Positions 1-6,282 of a DNA stretch of 11,555 nucleotides are shown here, piece after piece (the first letter of the stretch is position 1; every line of letters starts with the position of its first letter). The stretch comes from Ghiorsea sp. (GTDB lineage: Bacteria; Pseudomonadota; Zetaproteobacteria; Mariprofundales; Mariprofundaceae): contig JALUHL010000101.1 of the NCBI GenBank assembly GCA_027053695.1, positions 1 through 11,555 on the forward strand, read 5' to 3'. The translations under genes were made by a program, and so were the position numbers. The notes beneath the pieces are model-generated. The model was given only the letters and a program-made list of their open reading frames with translations. It ran no database searches and was not told where the DNA came from.

Positions 1-114
1 ATACCGAGGCAGCACTTTGAATTGTTCTTGAAAGAGTGCGAGTGGAGGTTTAATCTCGCTTCATCAAAAGAGCAGCTTGATGACCTCAAAAAACTGCTCA
101 AAGAATTTTATTAG
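1..114 (+). CDS. IS1595-family transposase, C-terminal end (partial)
   Basis: Only the last 37 residues are in the window, read from base 1 in frame to a TAG at 112-114. The segment containing the residues HFELFLKECEWRFN matches the tail of ISXO2-like DDE transposases (IS1595 family), where an LKE-x-E-x-RFN block follows the catalytic core. The catalytic residues lie outside the window, so whether the enzyme is intact cannot be judged. The element's right end should lie shortly downstream. A candidate terminal sequence (GGTGTCAGCCCCTAC, 115-129) follows the stop, and a second candidate (AGCTCCAGCAGACCC) lies near 149-163. With the left end absent neither can be confirmed. Family assignment is from remembered motif similarity. 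Confidence 0.65.
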   Translation: MPRQHFELFLKECEWRFNLASSKEQLDDLKKLLKEFY

Positions 115-159
115 GTGTCAGCCCCTACGAAAAAACATATAACAAGTAGCTCCAGCAGA

Positions 160-182
160 CCCCGAAACTCCGAAATTCGGGG
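160..182. repeat. Hairpin between IS end and vapC
   Basis: CCCCGAA (160-166) and TTCGGGG (176-182) form a perfect 7-bp stem around a 9-nt loop. The following bases GGACATCATACTTAA (183-197) resemble a short sequence I associate with REP-like or mobile-element ends in other genomes. There is no T-run on either side, so it is not a convincing intrinsic terminator, although it lies just past the vapC stop. It is probably an element scar or REP-like palindrome. Confidence 0.45.
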
Positions 183-198
183 GGACATCATACTTAAC

Positions 199-573
199 TC
201 AAGCTTTTCCGAAGTATTTCACATTTGCTAAACCCTCAAAATCAACATCTTGCGTCCAAAGTTCGGCATGGTGGATGTGTGCGGTGGCAAGAATCATGCT
301 GTCTGCCATGGCTAAACCATGCTCTTGACCAAGTTTGGCCGAATACATAGCAATATTTTCGTTGACTGGAATCACAGTGAATTGCTGCAAAATACCTGCT
401 GCTGCAAGGGCTGAATCTTCGTTACTGGCTCGCATCACCACCTTAAACACTTCATGCAAGACAATGGTAGGTACAATGATTTCGCCTTGGTTTTCAATGG
501 TTGCGACATATTGGTTTGCATGTTTACCATCCAAAAAATATTCAAGCCAACAGGATGAATCGAGAATAATCAT
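199..573 (-). CDS. vapC: VapC-type PIN-domain ribonuclease toxin
   Basis: The 124-residue protein is a single PIN domain, the usual length for VapC toxins, which are Mg2+-dependent RNases cutting tRNA, rRNA or mRNA. The acidic active-site set is visible: D5 in the opening MIILDSS, E41 in LHEV, D91 in MADSMILATA, and D109/D111 in TQDVDF. Nothing in the sequence suggests inactivation. The ATG at 571-573 shares one base with the TAA of the upstream antitoxin gene (TAATG), so translation is probably coupled. Expression would come from the promoter in front of vapB and be autorepressed by the VapBC complex, as is usual for the family. The target RNA cannot be predicted. The pair lies beside an IS end, consistent with a mobile accessory module. 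Confidence 0.88.
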   Translation of the reverse strand: MIILDSSCWLEYFLDGKHANQYVATIENQGEIIVPTIVLHEVFKVVMRASNEDSALAAAGILQQFTVIPVNENIAMYSAKLGQEHGLAMADSMILATAHIHHAELWTQDVDFEGLANVKYFGKA

Positions 574-788
574 TAGAAGCGGTCTGATTTATCCCGAATG
601 TTATCCATATCTACATCACACCCTTTGAGCAAGCCGCGCAATGCTTTGGCAGGTTTTACAGGCACAAGCTGAATATGCTCACCATAAGGCATTGCCATCA
701 TCTTTTGACCTGCCGAAATATGCAGCTGCTCGCGTACATGCTTGGGAATCACAACTTGAAACTTGGGTGAAACGGTTACAGTTTGCAT
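573..788 (-). CDS. vapB: VapB-type AbrB/MazE-fold antitoxin
   Basis: This 71-residue protein begins with a SpoVT/AbrB swapped-hairpin DNA-binding domain (about residues 1-45), recognisable by the pattern TVSPKFQVVIPKHVREQL. The C-terminal tail (about 46-71, with LRGLLKGCDVDMDNIRDKSDR) is of the type that wraps the PIN toxin and blocks its active site. The ATG at 786-788 is preceded by a strong ribosome binding site, AGGAGA (complement of 795-800), six bases away, which fixes the start. It is followed by vapC with a 1-base overlap, the standard antitoxin-first order. The protein should repress its own promoter. The 8-bp palindrome TATCGATA (800-807), overlapping the binding site region, is a possible operator. 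Confidence 0.88.
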   Translation of the reverse strand: MQTVTVSPKFQVVIPKHVREQLHISAGQKMMAMPYGEHIQLVPVKPAKALRGLLKGCDVDMDNIRDKSDRF

Positions 789-900
789 GACTTATCTCCT
801 ATCGATAAAGATTTCGTAAAACTCTAGTGATGAATAGCTGATTTTGCAAATAGCAAGGCTGCTTGCTTCAAAAACAACAATCAGCTGCTATCTTTGCGAT

Positions 901-1149
901 ATGAATGATATTGATATGAGTGCACTACCCAAAATTGAAGTATGCTTTGGTCCTGAATGCAGCGATAAGGGCAGCAGAGAGCTGGCTAAAGAGCTTGAAG
1001 GGTTGTTGGGCACAAAGTGCATCATGGGCGATTGCAGAAGCCAGTGTGCCAATGCGCCGTTGGTGCTGGTTGCTAAACAAGGTGTGGTGACGGCGACCGT
1101 GGATAAAGTGCTCGCCAAAATCAAAAAGGTGCAGGAAGAAGAGGCTTAG
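901..1149 (+). CDS. Thioredoxin-like [2Fe-2S] ferredoxin-domain protein
   Basis: An 82-residue protein with the thioredoxin-like ferredoxin fold, seen in NuoE C-terminal domains and small (2Fe-2S) proteins. The cluster ligands are visible as C15-x4-C20 (VCFGPEC) and C45-x3-C49 (GDCRSQC), spaced as in the family, with C40 extra. The NAP-LVLV segment after C49 matches the conserved strand following the last ligand. It probably carries electrons in the cytoplasm; the partner is unknown. The reading frame opens at a TTG at 844, but the ferredoxin fold only starts after the ATG at 901 (or 916). Neither has a good ribosome binding site, so 901 is a tentative choice. The stop overlaps the stop of the convergent methyltransferase gene. 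Confidence 0.75.
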   Translation: MNDIDMSALPKIEVCFGPECSDKGSRELAKELEGLLGTKCIMGDCRSQCANAPLVLVAKQGVVTATVDKVLAKIKKVQEEEA

Positions 1150-1811
1150 TCTTTAACCCCTGTAAACCCTGCAACCATACCATTCAAATATGTGATGGGG
1201 GTTGGCTTGGATAAACCAGCCTCCTCAAATAATGTTATCACATCATCAACCAGCATCTTGGGTGGTAAGCGATACCAAGCTTTAAGCGCTGCTTTAGAAA
1301 ACTGAGCAGCCTTTAAATCTTGGCTAAGTGCATTCAAATCATCAGGGCTAAACCCTTGAATAGGCACAAATATACTGACTTTGCCGCCTTGTTTGCATAC
1401 GCGCACCATTTCAGCCAATGCTTTGGCTTTATCAGGCACGATATTCAGCAAAGATGCAGCAATCACCGCATCAAAGCGATGATTCTCAAACGATAATTCA
1501 AAAATGTTTTCTTCATGAAAGTTTAAAGCAGGGAAGTTGGATTGGGCTTTGCTAATCATGGCTGGAGATTTGTCTGCGCCAATCACGTTAAACCCTTGTT
1601 GATACAGATAATTGGTTAGTAAACCTGTGCTACAACCTGCTTCGAGCAAACTTGTGCCTGAATCCAGTTCTAAGTCATTGCTCCACTGCTGCAACGTTTC
1701 ACGATACCAAGGCAGATGATTGATTTTATCAAAGAGTACGGCTGGTTTGAATGCCAGCCATGCTTTGATTTGCAGGTTGTAATAGAGGTCTGATAAAGAG
1801 GTAGGCATCAT
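1146..1811 (-). CDS. Class I SAM-dependent methyltransferase
   Basis: The 221-residue protein has the Rossmann-type methyltransferase fold. Motif I is SLLEAGCSTGLLTNYL (about residues 54-69), the acidic residue ending strand 2 is in NVIGADKSPAMI (about 75-86), and FDAVIAASLLNIVPD is the post-motif strand with its helix. KALAEMVRVCKQGGKVSIFVP fits motif III. The layout resembles UbiE/Methyltransf_11 enzymes, but the substrate cannot be told. Its ATG overlaps the TGA of the upstream membrane-protein gene by 4 bp (1808-1811), so the two form an operon and are probably translationally coupled. A second Met follows immediately, so the start is uncertain by one codon. The 3' end overlaps the convergent ferredoxin gene. 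Confidence 0.85.
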   Translation of the reverse strand: MMPTSLSDLYYNLQIKAWLAFKPAVLFDKINHLPWYRETLQQWSNDLELDSGTSLLEAGCSTGLLTNYLYQQGFNVIGADKSPAMISKAQSNFPALNFHEENIFELSFENHRFDAVIAASLLNIVPDKAKALAEMVRVCKQGGKVSIFVPIQGFSPDDLNALSQDLKAAQFSKAALKAWYRLPPKMLVDDVITLFEEAGLSKPTPITYLNGMVAGFTGVKD

Positions 1812-2185
1812 GCTTTCTGCCTAGGCATCCATAGAAGGAGTAAAATAATAATCCATGATGCATTAAACATGGGAAAGGCTGAATTTTCCAGCGCAACTAT
1901 ACCTGATGCGGTATAAAAAATGCCTGCAGCCAAATCTATGACTTGAATCAGCACCATAAAATAAAGCCAAAGCTTATGCTGGATAGGGTTGTTTGAGATA
2001 TAAATTAGGGCTGCGCCATATGCAATAAATCGGGATGAGAGCATGGCCAATGGATAGAAAATATCGGGCTGAGGAATGGAGTGCCCAATGGCGGGTAAGA
2101 ATGTGCTGGGGATAAATAAAAAGCACAGCCCTAAAATCATCTGTATGAGGCCAACCAGCCTGATTAACCATGTTAATTTTTTCAT
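1808..2185 (-). CDS. Small four-helix integral membrane protein, unknown function
   Basis: A 125-residue, strongly hydrophobic protein. Four membrane segments are apparent, at about residues 7-27, 43-64, 72-93 and 104-120, with short polar links and a positively charged N-terminus (MKKLTWLIR). I do not recognise the family. The size and topology recall DoxX-like or DUF-type small membrane proteins, but no diagnostic motif is seen. The ATG at 2183-2185 has an AAAGGAT ribosome binding site about 7 bases upstream. It is the first gene of a two-gene operon with the SAM methyltransferase and is divergent from an HxlR-family regulator 113 bp away. That arrangement suggests the regulator controls it. 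Confidence 0.75.
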   Translation of the reverse strand: MKKLTWLIRLVGLIQMILGLCFLFIPSTFLPAIGHSIPQPDIFYPLAMLSSRFIAYGAALIYISNNPIQHKLWLYFMVLIQVIDLAAGIFYTASGIVALENSAFPMFNASWIIILLLLWMPRQKA

Positions 2186-2210
2186 TTTTGTATCCTTTGT
2201 GTCATTTTTT

Positions 2211-2230
2211 CTTGTCTATGCGTTGACAAG
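2211..2230. promoter_or_regulatory. Candidate HxlR operator over a -35 box
   Basis: A perfect inverted repeat, CTTGTC (2211-2216) and GACAAG (2225-2230), separated by 8 bp, lies in the divergent gap. It overlaps TTGACA (2223-2228), a consensus -35 hexamer for plus-strand transcription, and on the other strand TTGTCA. No strong -10 sits at the right distance on either strand, so the promoter itself is tentative. The geometry suits a dimeric winged-helix regulator acting on both directions, including its own gene. Confidence 0.45.
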
Positions 2231-2298
2231 TGCGCCGAAATATAAGATTGTAACTATCCAAATAGAAGTAGGCACTAAAAGGATAGTAAGGGTATAAG

Positions 2299-2628
2299 AT
2301 GGTAAGTTTAAGTAATCAAAAGGATTGTGATGATGATTGCCCGATTAAAAAGACGGCAAAAATCATTGAAGGTAAGTGGACAACCTTGGTTATTCGAGAG
2401 CTTTTAACAGGTAAAAAACGCTATTCTGAGCTGCAAAAGGCGCTTATTGGCATCAGCCCTAAGGTGCTGACCACACGATTGCGTATGTTGGAAAAAGAAA
2501 AGCTGGTTACACGCAAAGTTTATCCCACAGTGCCACCGACCACAGAGTATAAATTGACGGCTTTAGGTAAGCGATTGGAAGTGGTGCTGTATGCCATGGG
2601 TAAGTTTGGCGAAGGTCTGAAACATTAA
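2299..2628 (+). CDS. HxlR-family winged-helix transcriptional regulator
   Basis: The 109-residue protein is a single HxlR-type winged helix, the full length for the family. Typical segments are CPIKKTAKIIEGKW near residue 14, then RYSELQKAL.GISPKVLTTRLRMLE as helix-turn-helix, and the wing with VPPTTEYKLTALGKRL. Cysteines at 10 and 14 stand where several HxlR regulators (HypR, YodB type) carry redox- or electrophile-sensing cysteines, so thiol sensing is possible but not shown. The ATG has a TAAGGG ribosome binding site (2287-2292) six bases upstream. The divergent membrane protein/methyltransferase pair and the inverted repeat in the gap are the likely target. The inducer is unknown. Confidence 0.88.
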   Translation: MVSLSNQKDCDDDCPIKKTAKIIEGKWTTLVIRELLTGKKRYSELQKALIGISPKVLTTRLRMLEKEKLVTRKVYPTVPPTTEYKLTALGKRLEVVLYAMGKFGEGLKH

Positions 2629-2685
2629 AAAATCCTCACAATTTCTTGATTGACCTAAGCTGAAAATATAAGCACCGTATCCCCC

Positions 2686-3852
2686 ATGAATTTTATTGAA
2701 TCATTTATCAAAAAAGAATCATCTGCAGGTATATTGCTGATGATCACCACATGCTTGGCGCTGCTGATGAGCAACACTATACTAGAGCCCTATTATTCAT
2801 CCTTTTTGCATGTGCCTGTCTCTATTCAGGTGGGCTCGCTGCACCTTGATAAATCACTTTACCATTGGGTGAATGATGGCTTGATGGCGATATTCTTCCT
2901 TTTGATTGGTTTGGAAGTGAAGCGCGAAATCTTAGAAGGGCATTTATCATCCATAAGCCAAGTGACTTTGCCTGTGGTGGCAGCATTAGGCGGTATGGCT
3001 GTGCCTGCTGCGGTGTATGTCTATTTCAATGCGGGCGATGCAACGGCTATCAATGGCTGGGCGATTCCTACGGCAACAGATATTGCATTTGCTTTGGGTA
3101 TACTCTCTTTATTGGGTAAACGTGTGCCGCTATCACTCAAAATATTCTTAATGGCGCTGGCGATTATTGATGATTTGGGTGCGATTGTGATTATCGCATT
3201 GTTTTATACAACAGAGCTTTCGATGACATCTATTGCGATTGCAGGCGTTTCATTGTTGGTATTAGTCATCATGAATTATATGGGTGTGATGAAAAAAAGC
3301 GCATATATGATTGTGGGTTTGGTGCTTTGGGTGGGTGTGTTGAAATCAGGGGTGCATGCGACCTTAGCTGGTGTTGCGCTTGCATTTACCATTCCTTTGC
3401 TGGCTAAAGATGAAGATGGTCAAAGCATTTCACCACTCAAAAGCATGGAGCATGATTTGCATTATTGGGTGGCATTTTTGATTTTGCCGCTGTTTGCGTT
3501 TGCGAACGCTGGGGTGAATGTGTCGGGTATATCCGTAACGCAAATGGGCGAAGCGGTTCCCTTGGGTATTATGTTGGGTTTATTCTTGGGTAAACAAGTG
3601 GGTGTGTTCGGCTTTAGCTGGCTAGCGATTAAGCTCGGTTTAGCCAAAATGCCTGAGGGCAGTTCGTGGTTGCAGCTTTATGGCGTGGCGGTGTTAACTG
3701 GGATTGGCTTTACCATGAGCTTGTTTATTGTATCCCTTGCTTTTGAAAGTGACGACCTGTTTCAATATACGGATAAGCTAGCGATATTATTGGCTTCTTT
3801 CGTATCAGGTGTCGTGGGTTACCTTATTTTAAGGGTAGCGCGCCGTGTCTAA
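2686..3852 (+). CDS. nhaA: NhaA Na+/H+ antiporter
   Basis: The 388-residue protein has the same length as E. coli NhaA and aligns along its whole length. It is an inner-membrane antiporter exporting Na+ (or Li+) in exchange for two protons, for salt and alkaline pH homeostasis. The hallmark residues are present: the ion-binding pair D162-D163 in ALAIIDDLGA, D132 in the discontinuous helix IPTATDIAFALG, E78 in GLEVKRE near the pH-sensing face, H224 in KSGVHATLAG, and K303 in FLGKQVG. No clear ribosome binding site precedes the ATG, but the N-terminus lines up with the family. Its end overlaps the next gene by 8 bp. No NhaR-like regulator is nearby. Confidence 0.97.
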   Translation: MNFIESFIKKESSAGILLMITTCLALLMSNTILEPYYSSFLHVPVSIQVGSLHLDKSLYHWVNDGLMAIFFLLIGLEVKREILEGHLSSISQVTLPVVAALGGMAVPAAVYVYFNAGDATAINGWAIPTATDIAFALGILSLLGKRVPLSLKIFLMALAIIDDLGAIVIIALFYTTELSMTSIAIAGVSLLVLVIMNYMGVMKKSAYMIVGLVLWVGVLKSGVHATLAGVALAFTIPLLAKDEDGQSISPLKSMEHDLHYWVAFLILPLFAFANAGVNVSGISVTQMGEAVPLGIMLGLFLGKQVGVFGFSWLAIKLGLAKMPEGSSWLQLYGVAVLTGIGFTMSLFIVSLAFESDDLFQYTDKLAILLASFVSGVVGYLILRVARRV

Positions 3853-4222
3853 GGCAACATGCCCAGAATGCGCTGAGGCTTGTGCATCAGTACTTGCGCA
3901 AACCATCAAACATCATCTTAAACAACCATGGCTTTGGCATGATGGTGGAATGGATTACTATTTCTGCGCCAGCCAAGGCTGCGACACGGTTTATTTTGCT
4001 TTGGATAAGGGCGAAACCATCACACAAGATCAATTGCGCACGCAAGTTGGCATCAAATCTAGGGCTGAAGATGCCATGGTTTGTTATTGCTTTGATGTTT
4101 GCCGCCAAGGTGCGCAGAACAAGGATATTAAAGCGTATGTGGTTGCGCAAACCAAAGCAGGGCAATGCGCCTGCAAAATTCGCAATCCATCAGGGCGCTG
4201 CTGCCTTAAAGATTTCCCATAG
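3845..4222 (+). CDS. CopZ N-terminal-like Zn/[2Fe-2S] metalloprotein
   Basis: A 125-residue cysteine-rich protein with 12 cysteines. The N-terminal half (C6, C9, C13, C41, C46; CPECAEAC and CASQGC) resembles the zinc-binding part of Archaeoglobus CopZ. The C-terminal half (CYCF at 80-83, CAC at 108-110, NPSGRCCL at 114-121) resembles the BFD-like [2Fe-2S] fold. The C-terminal heavy-metal-associated domain of CopZ, which carries copper, is absent, so a copper chaperone role is unproven and an electron-transfer or metal-handling role is equally likely. The start is GTG at 3845, eight bases inside the end of nhaA, with AAGGG at 3831-3835 as ribosome binding site. No other start lies before the first cysteines. 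Translation is probably coupled to nhaA. Confidence 0.8.
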   Translation: MSKATCPECAEACASVLAQTIKHHLKQPWLWHDGGMDYYFCASQGCDTVYFALDKGETITQDQLRTQVGIKSRAEDAMVCYCFDVCRQGAQNKDIKAYVVAQTKAGQCACKIRNPSGRCCLKDFP

Positions 4223-4232
4223 CCCTTCATAT

Positions 4233-5177
4233 CTAAAATTCGACTTGTTCTATGCGTTTTATTTCTTGTTGTATCCTTGGCAAATCTGATATCTCTGCCA
4301 ATGTTGTATTCGGCAGCATCATCTCAAAGCTTTGATGCGGCATACTGATGGCGGTATCGCCTGTATCAAAGCCCAAATGAATGGCGAGTATATCTGCAAG
4401 ATATACGGCAAACACTTCAGCATGAATGGATTCAGGAATATCACTGGGTTTAGCATAAGCTGGATGATGATGGTACGCGATACCTTGGACTATGGCTTCA
4501 GGAAGCTGCCAATGCTTGGCAAGCAATACACCCAAATCAATATGAGTGCAGGCAAAGCGTTTGTATTCAAACACAAGATGACCACTTTCCATGTCTAGGG
4601 TTGCAGGCTGTTGGTATTGGGTGAATAAGTTTAAGCTCATTTTACCAATATCATGAAATAATCCCAAAGTGCTGGCGGTATCAGGGTTGCAGCTGGGTAT
4701 ATATTCAGCAACGATTTCAGCAAGTGCAGAGACTGCCATACCATGTTTCCAAAGTTTGTGTAAATCATAGACTTTGCCTGATGTGTTCAGCGTGCTAGAA
4801 AAAGAATGACGAGATACAATGCTGCGTACCAAGGATGTGCCCAAGTGTGCAATGGCTCGACTGATATCGGTAATGGCAACACGCACGCCTAAACCTGGTG
4901 CGTTAGCAATGCGCAGAATGGCTGCGGCGAGGACAGGGTCATCTTTGATAATGTCGCCAAGCTTTTGACTGGAAGCGCCACGGTCACAAGCCTGTTGAAA
5001 GGCCTGCCATAATGCTGGCGGTTGTGGTAAAGATTGTATGCTTTTTTCATACATGGCCAAGCGGCTTGCTGTACCATGGCTTGGTGCTAGGGCCTGAAAA
5101 TAGGGCTTGTTTGCATCTGGCAAAGCAAAGCGGGAGTTTGCATGGGTAAAAGTTTGTTGTTCTTGTCTTGCTAGCAT
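4233..5177 (-). CDS. HDOD-domain protein with intact HD metal ligands
   Basis: A 314-residue protein with an HDOD domain over roughly residues 40-250: a helical core (DDPVLAAAILRIANAPG, then ITDISRAIAHLG) typical of the family, followed by an HD-type half. Potential metal ligands are H145, H175-D176 in GLFHDIGKM, H212, H236-H238 in YHHHP and D262, the pattern of a true HD phosphohydrolase rather than the degenerate form common in HDOD proteins. HDOD proteins act in signalling (chemotaxis, motility, c-di-GMP networks); the partner is unknown. The reading frame opens 8 codons earlier at 5201, but the ATG at 5175-5177 has AGGAAC seven bases upstream and the earlier one has nothing, so I chose the shorter form. 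The 3' end is 10 bp from the convergent metalloprotein gene with no terminator visible. Confidence 0.85.
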   Translation of the reverse strand: MLARQEQQTFTHANSRFALPDANKPYFQALAPSHGTASRLAMYEKSIQSLPQPPALWQAFQQACDRGASSQKLGDIIKDDPVLAAAILRIANAPGLGVRVAITDISRAIAHLGTSLVRSIVSRHSFSSTLNTSGKVYDLHKLWKHGMAVSALAEIVAEYIPSCNPDTASTLGLFHDIGKMSLNLFTQYQQPATLDMESGHLVFEYKRFACTHIDLGVLLAKHWQLPEAIVQGIAYHHHPAYAKPSDIPESIHAEVFAVYLADILAIHLGFDTGDTAISMPHQSFEMMLPNTTLAEISDLPRIQQEIKRIEQVEF

Positions 5178-5235
5178 GATTTGTTCCTGTGGCAGTACCA
5201 TGAGTTAGTTTACTTATATGGTTGGTGAGCAATGA

Positions 5236-5264
5236 TTGTGCCAATGCGTAAGTTTTCTTATACT
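5236..5264 (+). promoter_or_regulatory. Sigma70-type promoter for the 5298 gene
   Basis: TTGTGC (5236-5241) and TATACT (5259-5264) are separated by exactly 17 bp. Transcription would begin near 5271, giving a leader of about 27 nt that contains the AAGGGGAA ribosome binding site. The -10 matches consensus at five of six positions; the -35 is weaker. It lies inside the upstream extension of the downstream reading frame, supporting the later start. Confidence 0.5.
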
Positions 5265-5297
5265 TCAACATTGAATACATGTGTATCAAGGGGAAAT

Positions 5298-5705
5298 ATG
5301 AATAGCATAGATGCAGAGCTTGAATTTGATTTTAAGGGAGAAAGATTTTCTCCATGTGTCACCATTGATTTGGATGCTTATTTTCAGGCAGATAAAGATA
5401 TCACTTATATTTATGATTTGTTGGCGCAGTCTATAGGTCTAAATGAGCATAGGCATGAGTATGATGTGATGGTGATGCACGATGTGGTGTTTAGCCAACC
5501 GCAGGGGTTTGCTCAAGGTTTTGTGCATGATGGGCAAGTGGATTGGCAAGGTTTAAAGCAAGCTTGGCAAACAAACATTGAGAAATCTGAACACGATGAG
5601 GTTTTAGAGCTCGCAAAATCGCATTTCTCCGAGCAAGAGTTGGCTGATAATCCCAAGTTGCTTCAAGCACTCACGCTGGCCTATAAGCAGAACAAAAAAG
5701 CGTGA
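5298..5705 (+). CDS. Hypothetical acidic cytoplasmic protein
   Basis: A 135-residue protein with no signal peptide, membrane segment or cysteine motif; its only cysteine is C20. It begins with a strand-rich part (ELEFDFKGERFSPCVTIDLDAYF), followed by mixed helices and a lysine-rich tail (LAYKQNKKA). I do not recognise a named family; the opening pattern gives a faint impression of a conserved proteobacterial hypothetical group. The frame is open from an ATG at 5232, but the ATG at 5298 has a strong ribosome binding site (AAGGGG, 5288-5293) and lies downstream of a good promoter. It is divergent from the HDOD gene, with a 120-bp gap between the chosen starts, so the two could share control. 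Confidence 0.7.
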   Translation: MNSIDAELEFDFKGERFSPCVTIDLDAYFQADKDITYIYDLLAQSIGLNEHRHEYDVMVMHDVVFSQPQGFAQGFVHDGQVDWQGLKQAWQTNIEKSEHDEVLELAKSHFSEQELADNPKLLQALTLAYKQNKKA

Positions 5706-5774
5706 TTGAGGCGCAAATATTAGAAAAAGATAACATGTGTGATTTTTTACACCGCACAAAAGGTTCTTGCTGCA

Positions 5775-5792
5775 TAAGATGCACCCATCTTA
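5775..5792. promoter_or_regulatory. 18-bp inverted repeat before the small exported protein gene
   Basis: TAAGATG (5775-5781) and CATCTTA (5786-5792) are perfect 7-bp arms separated by CACC. The site ends 21 bases before the ATG of the exported protein gene and just ahead of its ribosome binding site (AAGGTGG, 5800-5806). It may be an operator or an mRNA hairpin. A possible promoter upstream, TTGAGG (5706-5711) and GATAAC (5729-5734) with 17-bp spacing, would place it in the transcribed leader. Confidence 0.45.
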
Positions 5793-5813
5793 GGAAAGAT
5801 AAGGTGGTTTACC

Positions 5814-6083
5814 ATGAAGAAAATTGTGTTTGTTTTCGCATTGATGTTGGCAGCAATCACAACAACACAGCAAGCTCAAGCATGCAATATGTGTGGGCCA
5901 GAAAAGATTATGCTGATTGATCAAGCTGAATCGCTAGTGCAGCAAATTTCATTGCTTAATGAAGAATATGATGCCATGAAAGGTACAGCATCTGCTGAAG
6001 AACTTGCTACTTTCAAAGTTCATTTGCAGCATAAAAAGCAAGAGCTTATTGATTTAGCGATTGATAAAGTACAATCGATTTAG
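5814..6083 (+). CDS. Small exported CxxC protein, unknown function
   Basis: An 89-residue protein with a clear Sec signal peptide: MKK, a hydrophobic core (IVFVFALMLAAI), and a cleavage site after AQA at residue 23. The mature protein starts with C24-N-M-C27-G, so a CxxC pair stands at its very N-terminus. The -3 to -1 residues (AQA) suit signal peptidase I rather than a lipobox, though C24 at +1 leaves lipoprotein processing as a weak alternative. The rest (about 55 residues) is charged and helical, likely a coiled coil (residues 36-57 and 62-86). The start is fixed by AAGGTGG (5800-5806). A strong terminator follows, so it is the last gene of its unit. The CxxC could bind metal or heme or act in thiol chemistry; nothing decides this. 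Confidence 0.75.
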   Translation: MKKIVFVFALMLAAITTTQQAQACNMCGPEKIMLIDQAESLVQQISLLNEEYDAMKGTASAEELATFKVHLQHKKQELIDLAIDKVQSI

Positions 6084-6133
6084 TTTACAGCTTAATATTC
6101 CTCCTCCCCCTTTTTATTATTAAGCGCGAAAGA

Positions 6134-6158
6134 AGTCAGACCATGTCTGGCTTTTTTT
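6134..6158 (+). terminator. Rho-independent terminator
   Basis: AGTCAGAC (6134-6141) pairs with GTCTGGCT (6145-6152) around a CAT loop with one G-U pair, followed directly by a run of seven T (6152-6158). It ends the transcript of the small exported protein gene. The next 124 bases (6159-6282) show no other gene before cbbY; a 10-codon ATG frame at 6191 with a GGAG box is too short to support. Confidence 0.88.
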
Positions 6159-6282
6159 GTGCCTGAGTTTTAGAGGGTTTGGAGAAGACCATGCTCAGAT
6201 TAATGTTGAAAATCATGGGGTAGGTTGCACACTCGCGGTCATTGAAATCATAAAAACCAATATATGAACCAAAGGATATGCA

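Noticed and set aside
844..900. TTG-initiated N-terminal extension of the ferredoxin protein
   Set aside because: The extension adds 19 residues outside the ferredoxin fold, overlaps a nested inverted repeat and has no ribosome binding site.
2629..2685. Promoter or sodium-responsive riboswitch before nhaA
   Set aside because: Only 57 bases are available and hexamer spacing is poor (TATAAG at 2667-2672 with TTGATT only 15 bases upstream); no riboswitch-like structure.
5702..5920. Cysteine-rich 72-codon plus-strand frame
   Set aside because: It overlaps the signal-peptide gene at 5814 in another frame, and its cysteines come from leader sequence; the 5814 gene has a proper ribosome binding site and signal peptide.
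6191..6223. Ten-codon ATG frame with a GGAG box six bases upstream, possible leader peptide
   Set aside because: Too short to support, lies after a terminator without a clear promoter, and no attenuator structure links it to cbbY.
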